Shown: positions 34,134 to 43,955 of the stretch, one piece after another
Position numbering within the stretch: the stretch's first letter is position 1
Layout of the letters: each line of letters begins with the position of its first letter
Assembly (NCBI RefSeq): GCF_013214165.1
Contig: NZ_JABSSM010000029.1
Coordinates: forward strand, 1-60,683
Direction: 5' to 3'
From: Shewanella sp.
GTDB lineage: Bacteria; Pseudomonadota; Gammaproteobacteria; Enterobacterales; Shewanellaceae
Length of the DNA stretch: 60,683 bases
Program-made: the position numbers and the translations under genes
The notes under the pieces: generated by a model
What the model saw: the letters and a program-made list of their open reading frames with translations, nothing else
Database searches by the model: none
Told to the model about the DNA's origin: nothing

Positions 34134-35258
34134 CTATGAGGTCACATCATTTTTAAGTGTCTCAGTGCTTGATTCCACTTCAGTAGTTACCGCCATATTA
34201 CGGGTAACATAGATAGCAATAAATAATGCTGTTACACCACCGACTAATTTGCCAGCAACAACGGCTGAAATCATTTCGCTATTAACCGCAGCGGTGAAAC
34301 CTAAATGATCACCAAATACAAATGCGGCACATACGGCAAAAGCAACATTGATGACCTTACCTCGGTCATCCATGTCTTTTAGAATATTTAACATCGCGAT
34401 ACTATTAGCTAGGCTAGCGACTAGACCCGCGGCGGCGACCTCACCCATTCCCATAGATTTGCCAAGCTTCAACAATGGCTTATTAAAGTGCTTAGTAATG
34501 AAGTGCACCATAGGGAATGCACCAGCAAGTACGATCGCGATTGAGCCTACAATTTCGATACCATCTGAAATTGGCGCCATGCCCGGAATGACCACAAAAC
34601 CGGTTAATGTTTCAACCACAATAGCGGCAAGTGCGAGAGTAATAATGGCAATAACACCTTTACCAAATATTTCAAAACCACGGATCATAGCAGCGGGTTG
34701 CAACCATAAGCCTATCGCAATAGCGCCAGCAACGATCACGATTGGCACCAAGTTAGCTAAGATCATCATCAAATCGAAGCCTGCGACTAACCCACCCACT
34801 AGAGAACCGACAGGAATAGCCGTTAAACCAATTAAGACACCGCGTGCAAGAAATTGGGTATCACTCTTATCGATAATCCCCAGTGCCACTGGAATGGTAA
34901 ACACTAAGGTAGGCCCCATCATAGAACCTAAGATCAAGCCGGAAAAAATTCCCGCTTCAGGTGTTTGAGCCATGCTCATAGCGAGTGGATAGCCCCCCAT
35001 ATCATTTGCCAATAAGGTACCAGCAAACATTGCTGGGTCCGCGCCCAATGCCGTATAAATAGGAACAACAATTGGGCTTAATAACGTTGCGAGTACAGGA
35101 GCGAGACTCACCACACCAACCATGGCAAGAGCTAACGCTCCCATTGCCATAAAGCCTTCATCAAATTGTTGACCATATCCCCAACGGTTACCCAGTGCTT
35201 TATCGACTGCACCAAGAACCATAAACCCCACCATAATATAAATGATAATGTCATTCAT
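34134..35258 (-). CDS. eutH: Ethanolamine permease EutH
   Basis: 374 residues, about ten membrane helices. Family blocks: MVLGAVDKALGNRWGYGQQF, then FAGTLLANDMGGYPLAMSMA and FVFGDHLGFTAAVN. Imports ethanolamine, important when little free base can diffuse in. It is the last gene of the operon here, whereas in enterobacteria it lies between eutG and eutA. AGGAAGT precedes the ATG, and 270 bp separate it from the pduT-like gene. Confidence 0.95.
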   Translation of the reverse strand: MNDIIIYIMVGFMVLGAVDKALGNRWGYGQQFDEGFMAMGALALAMVGVVSLAPVLATLLSPIVVPIYTALGADPAMFAGTLLANDMGGYPLAMSMAQTPEAGIFSGLILGSMMGPTLVFTIPVALGIIDKSDTQFLARGVLIGLTAIPVGSLVGGLVAGFDLMMILANLVPIVIVAGAIAIGLWLQPAAMIRGFEIFGKGVIAIITLALAAIVVETLTGFVVIPGMAPISDGIEIVGSIAIVLAGAFPMVHFITKHFNKPLLKLGKSMGMGEVAAAGLVASLANSIAMLNILKDMDDRGKVINVAFAVCAAFVFGDHLGFTAAVNSEMISAVVAGKLVGGVTALFIAIYVTRNMAVTTEVESSTETLKNDVTS

Positions 35259-35528
35259 GATATTTTACTTCCTGATAATTATTTTATTATTGCAATAGAA
35301 TAACGCCAAGCAAAAACTGCCAGCGACTCTTAAATATATGTGGACAAGTATAAGTTTGACTTCAACAACAATTAACAACCGAAAATTAATTAAAGCCACC
35401 AAACATAAGTGTAAATATAATATTATTTCAATCGAAATATTATCGATGTGCGCATTTAAAATAAGCGGGACCATGGTTGACCAGCATATAATAAATATTC
35501 ACATCGTAATTTCAGTAAAAAAACAAGT
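35259..35528 (-). other. AT-rich gap inside the eut operon, before eutH
   Basis: 270 bp without a coding frame of interest. Very AT-rich on both strands and much longer than other gaps in the operon. It could hold an internal promoter for eutH, or mark the point where eutH was inserted. No clear terminator or riboswitch is seen. Confidence 0.5.
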
Positions 35529-36080
35529 TTAAACTTTACCTTGCAGTATTGCCTTACTCGGCTGAGCGATAACAACTTTATCGACCAAGACACCTTTCCC
35601 CTTAATCTGTTGTGCAGCAGCTTCAACCGCGGCCTCTACAGCTGCAACATCTCCAGTTAAAGTGACAAACCCTTTACCACCAATCGCCATTGCCATATGA
35701 ACTTCGAGCAGTTCAACATTGGCGGCTTTAACAGCCGCATCGGCCGCTTCGATGATGGCTGCAACCGAGAAGGTTTCAACAATGCCTAGTGCCCCAGTAT
35801 GTTCAACAACACGAGTGCCCGATATTGCAGGGAACACATCAGGATGAACATTAGGGATGATTAAATCATCGACGACTTCACCGCCACCTACACGTAATCC
35901 GGTTTCAACAGCGGCATTGATTGACGCCACATCACCAGCCACCATAATCATAAATTTGCCAGGACAAATCGTACGATTAAAAAGAATCTCCACATTCGCG
36001 GCTTTCACCATAGCATCGGCGACTAAAAAGCCACGAGCTATCGAATTCAGTTCAATACAACCTATTGAATTTATCATCAT
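35529..36080 (-). CDS. pduT: PduT-like tandem-BMC shell protein with Fe-S cysteine
   Basis: 183 residues with two BMC domains (1-90 and ~95-175): IGCIELNSIARGFLVADAMV and LGIVETFSVAAIIEAADAAV. Close to PduT in length and order. The residue Cys39 in RTICPGKFMIM matches the PduT cysteine whose three copies in the trimer hold a [4Fe-4S] cluster in the pore. It would pass electrons through the shell. Its start shares an A with the stop of the pduS-like gene (TAATG), so the two are made together. Confidence 0.88.
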   Translation of the reverse strand: MMINSIGCIELNSIARGFLVADAMVKAANVEILFNRTICPGKFMIMVAGDVASINAAVETGLRVGGGEVVDDLIIPNVHPDVFPAISGTRVVEHTGALGIVETFSVAAIIEAADAAVKAANVELLEVHMAMAIGGKGFVTLTGDVAAVEAAVEAAAQQIKGKGVLVDKVVIAQPSKAILQGKV

Positions 36081-37462
36081 TAACTCTTTTCTAAAGTTCG
36101 TTCAATAACGACAACATTGCTTACTGCCGTCACTTTCCCATCGATACTGGCATGAACCGAAACACTCAAAGCTTCTGCATCTGCCTGACCGATCAATTGG
36201 CCTTTCTTCACGCTATCACCCACTTTTACCACTGCCGTGGCAGGCTTGCCTATGTGTTGCGATAGCGGGATTTTAACTTGAGAGATTACGACGGGCTGAA
36301 TACGATTCTGTTGACGACTCTGTTGCAGTAAATAATCAAATTCGACAAATTTCGCTTTTTTAAGCGCATACTCAGTCAATTCGAGTCGGCGGGTCAAGCG
36401 CTTCGTTGGCACACCACGGTATTCCCGTAACGGATGTACATCCGTTGTTTGCGCCTGTAACTCTTGTGGGCTGAGTAGTTGATTGCTATCACGCAAATCA
36501 CGCTTAGTGATGCCACAGACTCGACTAGGATCTAATCCTTCAGGGCAAGACCACATGGTGCATAAATTACACCCACTGCACGCTTGCGCGGCTAATGTGT
36601 ACGATAAATGATTATCACCAGAAGCTTGCAACCCTCGCATAGCAAGATGTGGCTGGATCGGATAACCTAATAATCCACGAGGACACATGGAACTACACAT
36701 GCTGCATTGATCACATGCCGCCTTACCGATACGAAGCAGTTCGTCTTCACTGCGCATTTTAAAACGCGCAATCCGCGACTCCCGTGGTAGCACCAATAAA
36801 CCACTCGATATCTTAGTCACAGGCTGAGTCAAATCTTGTGTCACCGACCCCATCATGGGTCCACCTTCGACCACGACAAACTCATCACAAGTGATGCCAC
36901 CCGCTAAATCGATAGCCTGTTGGTAAGTTATCCCCACAGGTAACCAAGCTGTGTATGGCCTAACGACTTCACCGTGCACAGTTACCATAGTTTCAGTGAC
37001 AGGAATGCCTTTAGAAGCTCGGAACACATTGATAAAGGATTCAATGTTATTGACCATTACTCCGATCTCTTTCGGCAAGCCCCCTGATGGAATTCTTTTT
37101 CCGGTAACTTCATACACCATTTCGACTTCATCACCTGCTGGATACACGTCTTCCATCAGGTATAATTCGATGAGATCAGGCAATGAAGCTTGTAATACCG
37201 CTATGGTGTCAGTATTTTTCTTTTTGATACCAATCACACCACGACTAGCGCCGACCTGCTTCATAGCAAGCAACATGCCAGCAGCAAGTTCATCGGCCCA
37301 GCACTGCATCAGCACCTGATCTTTATACAATAATGGCTCACATTCGGCACCGTTTGCCAGTACCAGGTCTACTTGACAGTCCAGCTTAACGTAGGTGGGA
37401 AATCCAGCCCCACCTGCGCCAATTACGCCGCCGTCCTGAACCTGTTTTAAAAACGGATCCAT
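36080..37462 (-). CDS. pduS: PduS-like cobalamin reductase (RnfC-like Fe-S flavoprotein)
   Basis: 460 residues. N-terminal Gly-rich GAGGAGFPTYVKL and NGAECEPLLYKD (FMN/NADH part), SLBB-like middle, then two [4Fe-4S] motifs: CDQCSMCSSMCPRG and CSGCNLCTMWSCPEG. The C-terminal biotinyl-lipoyl-like segment has GDSVKKGQLIGQADAEA. In the propanediol compartment PduS reduces cob(III/II)alamin for adenosylation. Placed here among eut genes, paired with the PduT-like protein. Confidence 0.9.
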   Translation of the reverse strand: MDPFLKQVQDGGVIGAGGAGFPTYVKLDCQVDLVLANGAECEPLLYKDQVLMQCWADELAAGMLLAMKQVGASRGVIGIKKKNTDTIAVLQASLPDLIELYLMEDVYPAGDEVEMVYEVTGKRIPSGGLPKEIGVMVNNIESFINVFRASKGIPVTETMVTVHGEVVRPYTAWLPVGITYQQAIDLAGGITCDEFVVVEGGPMMGSVTQDLTQPVTKISSGLLVLPRESRIARFKMRSEDELLRIGKAACDQCSMCSSMCPRGLLGYPIQPHLAMRGLQASGDNHLSYTLAAQACSGCNLCTMWSCPEGLDPSRVCGITKRDLRDSNQLLSPQELQAQTTDVHPLREYRGVPTKRLTRRLELTEYALKKAKFVEFDYLLQQSRQQNRIQPVVISQVKIPLSQHIGKPATAVVKVGDSVKKGQLIGQADAEALSVSVHASIDGKVTAVSNVVVIERTLEKS

Positions 37463-37477
37463 TTTAGCTCTCCAAAC

Positions 37478-38134
37478 TTAGGTAGCGATAGGACAACGGG
37501 CAACCTCAATTACAGCGGCCTCAAACGCATCACAAGCGGCACGACATGCTGCCTGTGAACCCGTTAAGTGGCCACCACCAAAGTTAGTTTCAGATGGTGG
37601 AGCAAACAAGTTAACGAGTTTGACATCCGCGGCTTTCAGGGCCGCATCTAAGGCATACATGGCTTCCAAAGGTGGGGCTATCAGGTAAGCTAAGGCTTCA
37701 CCTTGCTTGACACCGGCTTCTTCAGATAAGAAGCTGCCGGTTGATGAAACTAGGTGAGCAAAATAGGCCAGCTCACCACTGTCATCGGCACATTGAAATG
37801 CGGCTTCAAATTCAACGAAGGATTTCACACGTTCAAGGCCAGCAATAACATCGGCAGGATTCGTTGCAGCAATAATGCCGATAACTTCACCCGATGTAGG
37901 GCCTGAAGAATACCCTGCACCAGCATAGAATGACTTGGCGTAGACAACATCTACGTTGGCCGCTTTCGTTGCCTCATCAAGAGCACAATATGTCACATCA
38001 TCACAATCGGCAGTAATGATACCTATGCTGTTGTGGTGTGGCTTAAGACCTAATTTTTTCTTATAAACTGGATCAACCGAGGCTATGACCCTAGTTGCCA
38101 GTACCGCTGGTTGGATTTTATCAAAGATAGCCAT
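37478..38134 (-). CDS. eutL: EutL shell protein (tandem BMC, gated pore)
   Basis: 218 residues, the EutL length. Blocks: KPHHNSIGIITADCDDVTYC, AKSFYAGAGYSSGPTSGEVI and FAPPSETNFGGGHLTGSQAA. Forms a circularly permuted tandem-BMC trimer with a large pore that may open for cofactors. Follows eutC by 15 bp as in enterobacteria. Confidence 0.95.
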   Translation of the reverse strand: MAIFDKIQPAVLATRVIASVDPVYKKKLGLKPHHNSIGIITADCDDVTYCALDEATKAANVDVVYAKSFYAGAGYSSGPTSGEVIGIIAATNPADVIAGLERVKSFVEFEAAFQCADDSGELAYFAHLVSSTGSFLSEEAGVKQGEALAYLIAPPLEAMYALDAALKAADVKLVNLFAPPSETNFGGGHLTGSQAACRAACDAFEAAVIEVARCPIAT

Positions 38135-38149
38135 TGTTCATCTCCTATA

Positions 38150-39052
38150 TTAGCGTTTTAAGTTAATACCGCTGGTTTTGTGCTTCAGCATATCTTTTAC
38201 CAAATCAACGATAACCGCAGCCGCTTCAACCGGTGGAGTACCACCTGCATGAATATTTGAAATCACAGTTCTATCTGATTCGACAGTATTCTCGGTGGGT
38301 TTATAAATCGCATAGCAGCTCAATGATTCAGACTGGCCTAAGCCAGGACGTTCACCAACGAGTAAGATGTTCACCTCGGCATCAAGCAACATACCTATTT
38401 CATCCTGTGCCTTTACACGACCGTAGCGTAAGAAGAATGGGGTGCCGACATCCAATCCAGCATTTTTTAAACCATTCAACAATGCGGGTAATATTTCATC
38501 ATAATTGGCGGTTACGGCATCGAGACTCAAGCCATCAGATAGGACAACTTGTACTTGAGGCGCTTGTTTGCACTTGTCCTTGATTAAGACTTTCGCGGCA
38601 TCATTTAACTTGCGTCCTAAGTCGGGACGAGTGAGGTATTCATCCTTATCACTCGCAGCGCTCTGCACTTCCATTAAACCACGCTCTTGTAACCAAGATG
38701 ATTCAATGTTCTTGATAACAGTGTCTTTCGAGCGTGAATGGTCGGCTAAAAAACGCAATAAAGGAATGGTGCGAGGACGAGGACCGGTTCGACCAGTCCC
38801 CATACGAGCATTGGTTTGGCTCATCAGATCATCCACTATGCTAGGATTTTTCGCATCTTTGACGCCGTTCCACTTCTTGAAACACGAGTCACCCAGATCC
38901 GGAAGTGAATCGTCTGAGATGACTGGTTGACCAGCCACATTAGAAGCAGCATCGATCACCTTGGTGATAGTCGATGCCTGGATATTGTTTTCGCCAAGTT
39001 GGGCTAAAACAGTCGCTACAATATTCTGAATTCTTTGATCGTTCATTACCAC
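38150..39052 (-). CDS. eutC: Ethanolamine ammonia-lyase small subunit EutC
   Basis: 300 residues. C-terminal B12-binding part: [40 protein letters not shown] and [17 protein letters not shown]. The N-terminal extension (first ~60 residues) probably directs the enzyme into the compartment. With EutB it converts ethanolamine to acetaldehyde and ammonia. Start may be the third codon (MNDQRIQ). Confidence 0.97.
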   Translation of the reverse strand: MVMNDQRIQNIVATVLAQLGENNIQASTITKVIDAASNVAGQPVISDDSLPDLGDSCFKKWNGVKDAKNPSIVDDLMSQTNARMGTGRTGPRPRTIPLLRFLADHSRSKDTVIKNIESSWLQERGLMEVQSAASDKDEYLTRPDLGRKLNDAAKVLIKDKCKQAPQVQVVLSDGLSLDAVTANYDEILPALLNGLKNAGLDVGTPFFLRYGRVKAQDEIGMLLDAEVNILLVGERPGLGQSESLSCYAIYKPTENTVESDRTVISNIHAGGTPPVEAAAVIVDLVKDMLKHKTSGINLKR

Positions 39053-39056
39053 ACCC

Positions 39057-40421
39057 TTACTTGAAGAAAATTGATGGATCGCCAGCTTTAGCCGTTAGGC
39101 GACCATTTTCCATCAGCCCCATAGTTTCCATCCAGGCTTCAAACTCTGGCGCAGGACGCAAGTTCAATAGCTGGCGGGCCGTTGCTGTATCATGGAACGC
39201 GGTAGTCTGGTAGTTCAGCATGATGTCATCGCCCATCGGCATACCGATAACGAAGTTCACTCCTGAAGCAGCCAATAACACCAATAAATTTTCGTTGGAG
39301 TTTTGATCAGTATCTGCGTGGTTGGTGTAACAAGCATCAACCCCCATAGGCATACCAGATAATTTCCCCATGAAGTGGTCTTCGAGACCGGCACGAATGA
39401 TCTGCTGATGGTTATATAGGTACTCAGGACCAATGAAGCCGACAACGGTATTCACTAGGTGCGGCTTATAACGACGAGCCAGTGCATAACAACGAGCTTC
39501 CATCGTCATCTGATCCGCACCATTATGAGCGTTGGCCGATAATGCTGAACCTTGACCTGTTTCGAAGTACATCATGTTCTCACCGGCGATATTGCTGTAC
39601 TGCTTACCTATCTCGTAAGCTTCATCCAGCATCTCGACAGTGACTCCAAATTCAGTCAACCCCTTTTCAGAGCCTGCAATACTTTGGAATAACAAACCAG
39701 CCGGAGCCCCTTTACGCACGGCCTCCATCTGGGTAGTGATATGAGATAACACGCAAGGCTGAGTTGGAATGTTAAACTTATTGATAACATCCTGAATCGC
39801 GTTGAGCATTTGTGTGGTATTTTCGACGCTGTCAGTCACCGGGTTTACACCGATAACGGCATCACCACAACCAAATGATAAACCTTCATAGATCTGAGCC
39901 AACATAGAGCTGATGTTATCGCGGGTATCGTTAGGCTGTAGTCGACAGCTGAAATGACCAGGTAGACCCACGGTTGCATTAGCCTTGGTGACCACGGGTA
40001 ATTTCTTACCACCATACATCAGATCGCTGTTGGAGCTCAGCTTAGCAACAGCGGAAACCATCTCTGCCGTTAACCCCTTACGCAGACGCTCAAACTCTTC
40101 ATGACTTGGAGTATCAGACAGTATGTATTCACGTAACTCGCTGACGGACCAGTTTTTGATCTCCTGAAACACCGATTGATTCAGGCTATCTTGGTCAATC
40201 CGCGTGATGATGTCGGATTCATAGCTGACCACAGGGTTTTCACGTAAGTCATTCAAGGTCATTTCAGACAAAACATGTTTAGCCGCAACACGTTCTTGAG
40301 CTGTGTCAGCCGCAACTCCCGCTAATACATCTCCTGAGCGCAGTTCAGAGGCTTTCGCCAGGACTTCTTTTACATCCCCGAATTGGTAACTTTGACCAAA
40401 TAGGCTAGTTTTCAACTTCAT
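39057..40421 (-). CDS. eutB: Ethanolamine ammonia-lyase large subunit EutB
   Basis: 454 residues, full length. Blocks: [60 protein letters not shown] and [20 protein letters not shown]. Holds the TIM-barrel active site for the adenosylcobalamin radical reaction. Four bp before eutC; preceded by a good GGAGT-type site. Confidence 0.98.
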   Translation of the reverse strand: MKLKTSLFGQSYQFGDVKEVLAKASELRSGDVLAGVAADTAQERVAAKHVLSEMTLNDLRENPVVSYESDIITRIDQDSLNQSVFQEIKNWSVSELREYILSDTPSHEEFERLRKGLTAEMVSAVAKLSSNSDLMYGGKKLPVVTKANATVGLPGHFSCRLQPNDTRDNISSMLAQIYEGLSFGCGDAVIGVNPVTDSVENTTQMLNAIQDVINKFNIPTQPCVLSHITTQMEAVRKGAPAGLLFQSIAGSEKGLTEFGVTVEMLDEAYEIGKQYSNIAGENMMYFETGQGSALSANAHNGADQMTMEARCYALARRYKPHLVNTVVGFIGPEYLYNHQQIIRAGLEDHFMGKLSGMPMGVDACYTNHADTDQNSNENLLVLLAASGVNFVIGMPMGDDIMLNYQTTAFHDTATARQLLNLRPAPEFEAWMETMGLMENGRLTAKAGDPSIFFK

Positions 40422-40434
40422 AAAACAACTCCAT

Positions 40435-41871
40435 TTAAGACGGAAAGGCTAGTGATTTAACAGTCAAAGGGACAATTTCACCGCCAAAATAACTTTTACC
40501 GATATCTATATAGTCACCCTCATGGGTGGCTACTTCATCTATCACACTCAGTGCTTGGGCTCCGAGTAACGGTTGTAATTCCATGCCTAACGCCTTGCCG
40601 ATATCGTTATGCATGATGACCAAGGCCGTTGCGTGATGATTGCCATGGTCGCGATAAAACAGCGCCAACTCACGTGCAACATGCTGTACCGCGTGGTAAC
40701 GGATGGGCATATTGGCATCGAATGAAATAGCGTAGAGATCACACCCTAAAGCCAGATCCATGCGCTCTGCTGCGATAATGATCTCGGAGCAAATTGCAGG
40801 GCTTGACTGTTGCCAGTCGATGGCTGGATGCACTACAGGTATATTTTTCAAAGGTAAGTCATTGCAATTAAGCCAAATCGTTGACCCGGAAAGTGTCAGT
40901 GAATAAGCCCCGGCACCAATAACCGTTGCCCGCACGGTTTGATTAGGTTTTTTCACCGTGTACTGATCTAAATCTTTGTGACGCAATAAGGCTCGAGCCA
41001 ACAGGGGCCCAATATCTCCAAACTGAGTCGGTTGCATTGCTTCTTGCTGTTGGCGATAAAAGCACTCACCGACACCACCGCTTAAAAAAATTGCATCAAT
41101 ATCAGCAATAGCTTTAAGCTCAGGGGTTTGCAGCAAATGGGCAGACAGTTTAGTCAAGTTCCCAGTGATCAACTCGACAATCAGATCGGCCATACGTACC
41201 ACTATACGGTTAAGATGATCTTGACTAATCTGTCGCGGTGATAGAGATTCACCGAAGAGATCTTGCACCACTGCGACTGCAGGCTTATGAACATAGCTAA
41301 TCTCACCTTGAGGATTAAGCTCGATCAAGCGCCCACCGATATTTAAGCAAGCGGTATCAACCACACGCCCACAATCAAAAATGACATAGTTTGATGTGCC
41401 ACCACCAATATCAACATTCATCACTTTCAAGTGATTCTGCTCGGAGAACTCCTGGGCACCACTCCCCCGGCCGGCGATAACCGACTCCAGATTGGGTCCC
41501 GCCGTCGCCACGACAAAGTCACCTAAGTCATGTGACAAGTCCATAATAGCTTCACGGGCATTATGGGCTTTGGCCGTTTCACCGGTAATAATGATGGCCC
41601 CTGTCTCTATGCCTTCGGAGGCAAAACCCGCAAGCTCAATCTGCTGATCAATAAACTGACGCAAGGCTATCGCGTCGATCCTGCCATGGTGATCTATAGG
41701 GGTAAATTCGACTGGGCTCTGATAGCTTATTTCACGGTCTACAAATTCATACACGGGCACCTGAGAGGCTGGGGCTCGATTAACCACAGTGAGATTTGAA
41801 AAAATCACCTGGGTCGTTGTGGTACCAATATCGATGCCAATACTGTGTATAACCTTGCGTTCCATTAGCAA
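40435..41871 (-). CDS. eutA: Ethanolamine ammonia-lyase reactivating factor EutA
   Basis: 478 residues. ASKHA-type ATPase: SIGIDIGTTTTQVIFSNLTV at the start, VDIGGGTSNYVIFDCGRVVD and DAIFLSGGVGECFYR. Removes damaged cofactor from EutBC so the enzyme can be reloaded. ATGs at 41871 and 41865 are both possible; the first overlaps eutG by 7 bp. Confidence 0.95.
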   Translation of the reverse strand: MLMERKVIHSIGIDIGTTTTQVIFSNLTVVNRAPASQVPVYEFVDREISYQSPVEFTPIDHHGRIDAIALRQFIDQQIELAGFASEGIETGAIIITGETAKAHNAREAIMDLSHDLGDFVVATAGPNLESVIAGRGSGAQEFSEQNHLKVMNVDIGGGTSNYVIFDCGRVVDTACLNIGGRLIELNPQGEISYVHKPAVAVVQDLFGESLSPRQISQDHLNRIVVRMADLIVELITGNLTKLSAHLLQTPELKAIADIDAIFLSGGVGECFYRQQQEAMQPTQFGDIGPLLARALLRHKDLDQYTVKKPNQTVRATVIGAGAYSLTLSGSTIWLNCNDLPLKNIPVVHPAIDWQQSSPAICSEIIIAAERMDLALGCDLYAISFDANMPIRYHAVQHVARELALFYRDHGNHHATALVIMHNDIGKALGMELQPLLGAQALSVIDEVATHEGDYIDIGKSYFGGEIVPLTVKSLAFPS

Positions 41872-43109
41872 TCTCCCAAAGGTAATTCACCGCTCGACGC
41901 TTGCTCAAGCAATGCCACTATCTGTCTCACAGAGACTTGGCGAGGATTACCAATCAAGCAAATATCTTGCATGGCTCGCTCGGCGATATCGGCAAAATCT
42001 CGTTTCGCCACATCGAACTCAACCAAGGTCGTCGGTAATCCCAAATCAATCACTATTTGACGAACCGCTTTAATGGCGGCATTACAACGTTCACGTTGGG
42101 TCATGGACTCACGACTTACATTTAATGCACCAGCCAGTTCGGCATACGCAGACTCACAACACAGGCGATTAAAGGCCATCACATAAGGCAACAAAATGGC
42201 ATTTGCGACCCCATGTGGAATTTGATAAAGGGCCCCTATTTGATGGGATATGGCATGGGCTAAACCTAAACCGGCATTACTGAAAGCTAATCCGGCTTTA
42301 TAGGCAGCAATAGACATGTCATAACGCATATCCATATCTTCACCACAGCCGACGGCTATGGGTAATGCGTTTACCAGCATTTCCAGCGCGTGATAGGCAT
42401 AAGCTTGAGATAAAGGATTGGTCTGTCTTGAGACATAAGCTTCAATGGCGTGTGTCAAGGTATCTACACCTGTCGCGGCTGTGATACTGCTTGGCACTCC
42501 CAGCATTAACGCCGGATCTAACAATGCAAAATCAGGCACCAAGGACGCACCTTTTATGGGCACCTTGATGCTATTCGCCAGATCTTTTATTACTGTGATA
42601 TCTGTCGCTTCAGAGCCGGTACCGGCAGTTGTTGGGATTGCCCCTAAGCCCACTTTGCGTGAAGCCAAGCCGCCAGCCTTAAATTCTGCCAGAGGGCCCT
42701 GATAGTCGCCCAGCACCGCAATGCCTTTCGCAGCATCTAAAGCAGACCCGCCACCAACACCTAATACAAAATCGGCGCCACTGGTTTTGAGTGCCGCGAC
42801 GCCTTTAGCAATCATTGCAGTATCGGGCTCACCCTCGACATCCTTGAATACGGTAAGTCCTAATCCTGCTATTTTGATAGCCGTTTCACAACCCGCTACC
42901 AGCCCGAGCTGATGCACCATATTATCGGCAACCAATAACACGTGACGAGCTCCAAATTCTTTGAGGATCTCACCAAGCTGGTTCACACAATATGGCCCGG
43001 TAACCGTGACTGCCGGAGAGCGAAACGTAAAACCTTTGCTCGGATTATATTGTTGCAATGTTTGACTAACGATGCAGGCAATATCTCCTGCTGAAATAGT
43101 ACTCGTCAT
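41865..43109 (-). CDS. eutG: Ethanol dehydrogenase EutG (iron-type ADH)
   Basis: 414 residues. NAD-binding GVGGGSALDAAKGIAVL, GTGSEATDITVI and the iron-binding HAISHQIGALYQIPHGVANA. Reduces acetaldehyde to ethanol and so recycles NAD inside the compartment. The N-terminal ~35 residues precede the catalytic fold and may target it to the shell. Three bp after eutJ. Confidence 0.95.
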   Translation of the reverse strand: MTSTISAGDIACIVSQTLQQYNPSKGFTFRSPAVTVTGPYCVNQLGEILKEFGARHVLLVADNMVHQLGLVAGCETAIKIAGLGLTVFKDVEGEPDTAMIAKGVAALKTSGADFVLGVGGGSALDAAKGIAVLGDYQGPLAEFKAGGLASRKVGLGAIPTTAGTGSEATDITVIKDLANSIKVPIKGASLVPDFALLDPALMLGVPSSITAATGVDTLTHAIEAYVSRQTNPLSQAYAYHALEMLVNALPIAVGCGEDMDMRYDMSIAAYKAGLAFSNAGLGLAHAISHQIGALYQIPHGVANAILLPYVMAFNRLCCESAYAELAGALNVSRESMTQRERCNAAIKAVRQIVIDLGLPTTLVEFDVAKRDFADIAERAMQDICLIGNPRQVSVRQIVALLEQASSGELPLGDC

Positions 43110-43112
43110 GAT

Positions 43113-43952
43113 TTATTCCTCACCTGCCAATGTCAGGCCATAGCTCGCAATCGCAAGAGGTGTTAAATACAAGGCTCGTGATAGCTCTACAATTTCAATG
43201 TTGGGGAAGGTCTGCCTAAAAATATCGGCGAATCCTTTAATTAGCGTCCCACCCCCAGTCAAATAAATAGCGTCCGGTTGATGGTCAGCGATATGGGTAG
43301 CAACAATATCAGACATTTTTTCAATCACAGGTTTAGCCATTGCCGCGATCATAGGGTCCTCATGACTTCGGCGTTTACACTGCTCCGCCTCAGCCATGTC
43401 GATTCCTAAACCACCTGCAATGGTTAAACTGACATGTCGACCGCCAGAAGGCTCATCGAGAGACAGTATTAACCTGCCGTTTTCGATGACTGCCGTCCCT
43501 GTGGTGCCACCACCGACATCGACCACGGCACCGCTGTCAATATGAAGTAAGGCAGCAACACTGCATGGCTCATCTATCACATGGCTAACCACAACACCGG
43601 CCGATTCCACCACATTAATTGAAATCCTAGGGTCAGTACCCGGCGGATATGACGTGATAGCCTCTTTCGGTTCTATGCCTAATTTGAGCTGCACTTTCTG
43701 TAACTGGCTGCGCACGATTTGGCAGGCACCGGCATAATCGACCACCACCCCATCTCGTACGACGTCAGCCCAATCGAGGAACGCCGCTATGGGGACTCCT
43801 CGATCGTCGATCACCACAGTCTGAATATCTGCCGTTCCCAAATCGATTCCAATATGCACATTTTCCGGGGCTGTAATCGGTGTCTCATCGTTTACAATCT
43901 CATCGATAATGAGCAAGTTTTGGTTGGTCTGAGCCAGATAATCTGTCTTCAT
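43113..43952 (-). CDS. eutJ: EutJ, chaperone-like ATPase of the eut operon
   Basis: 279 residues, Hsp70/actin-like fold: VHIGIDLGTADIQTVVIDDR, VVDVGGGTTGTAVIENGRLI and AIYLTGGGTLIKGFADIF. Role not fully settled in any organism; probably assists folding or assembly of compartment enzymes. Spacing of 3 bp to both neighbours places it in the core transcript. Confidence 0.93.
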   Translation of the reverse strand: MKTDYLAQTNQNLLIIDEIVNDETPITAPENVHIGIDLGTADIQTVVIDDRGVPIAAFLDWADVVRDGVVVDYAGACQIVRSQLQKVQLKLGIEPKEAITSYPPGTDPRISINVVESAGVVVSHVIDEPCSVAALLHIDSGAVVDVGGGTTGTAVIENGRLILSLDEPSGGRHVSLTIAGGLGIDMAEAEQCKRRSHEDPMIAAMAKPVIEKMSDIVATHIADHQPDAIYLTGGGTLIKGFADIFRQTFPNIEIVELSRALYLTPLAIASYGLTLAGEE

Positions 43953-43955
43953 AAC

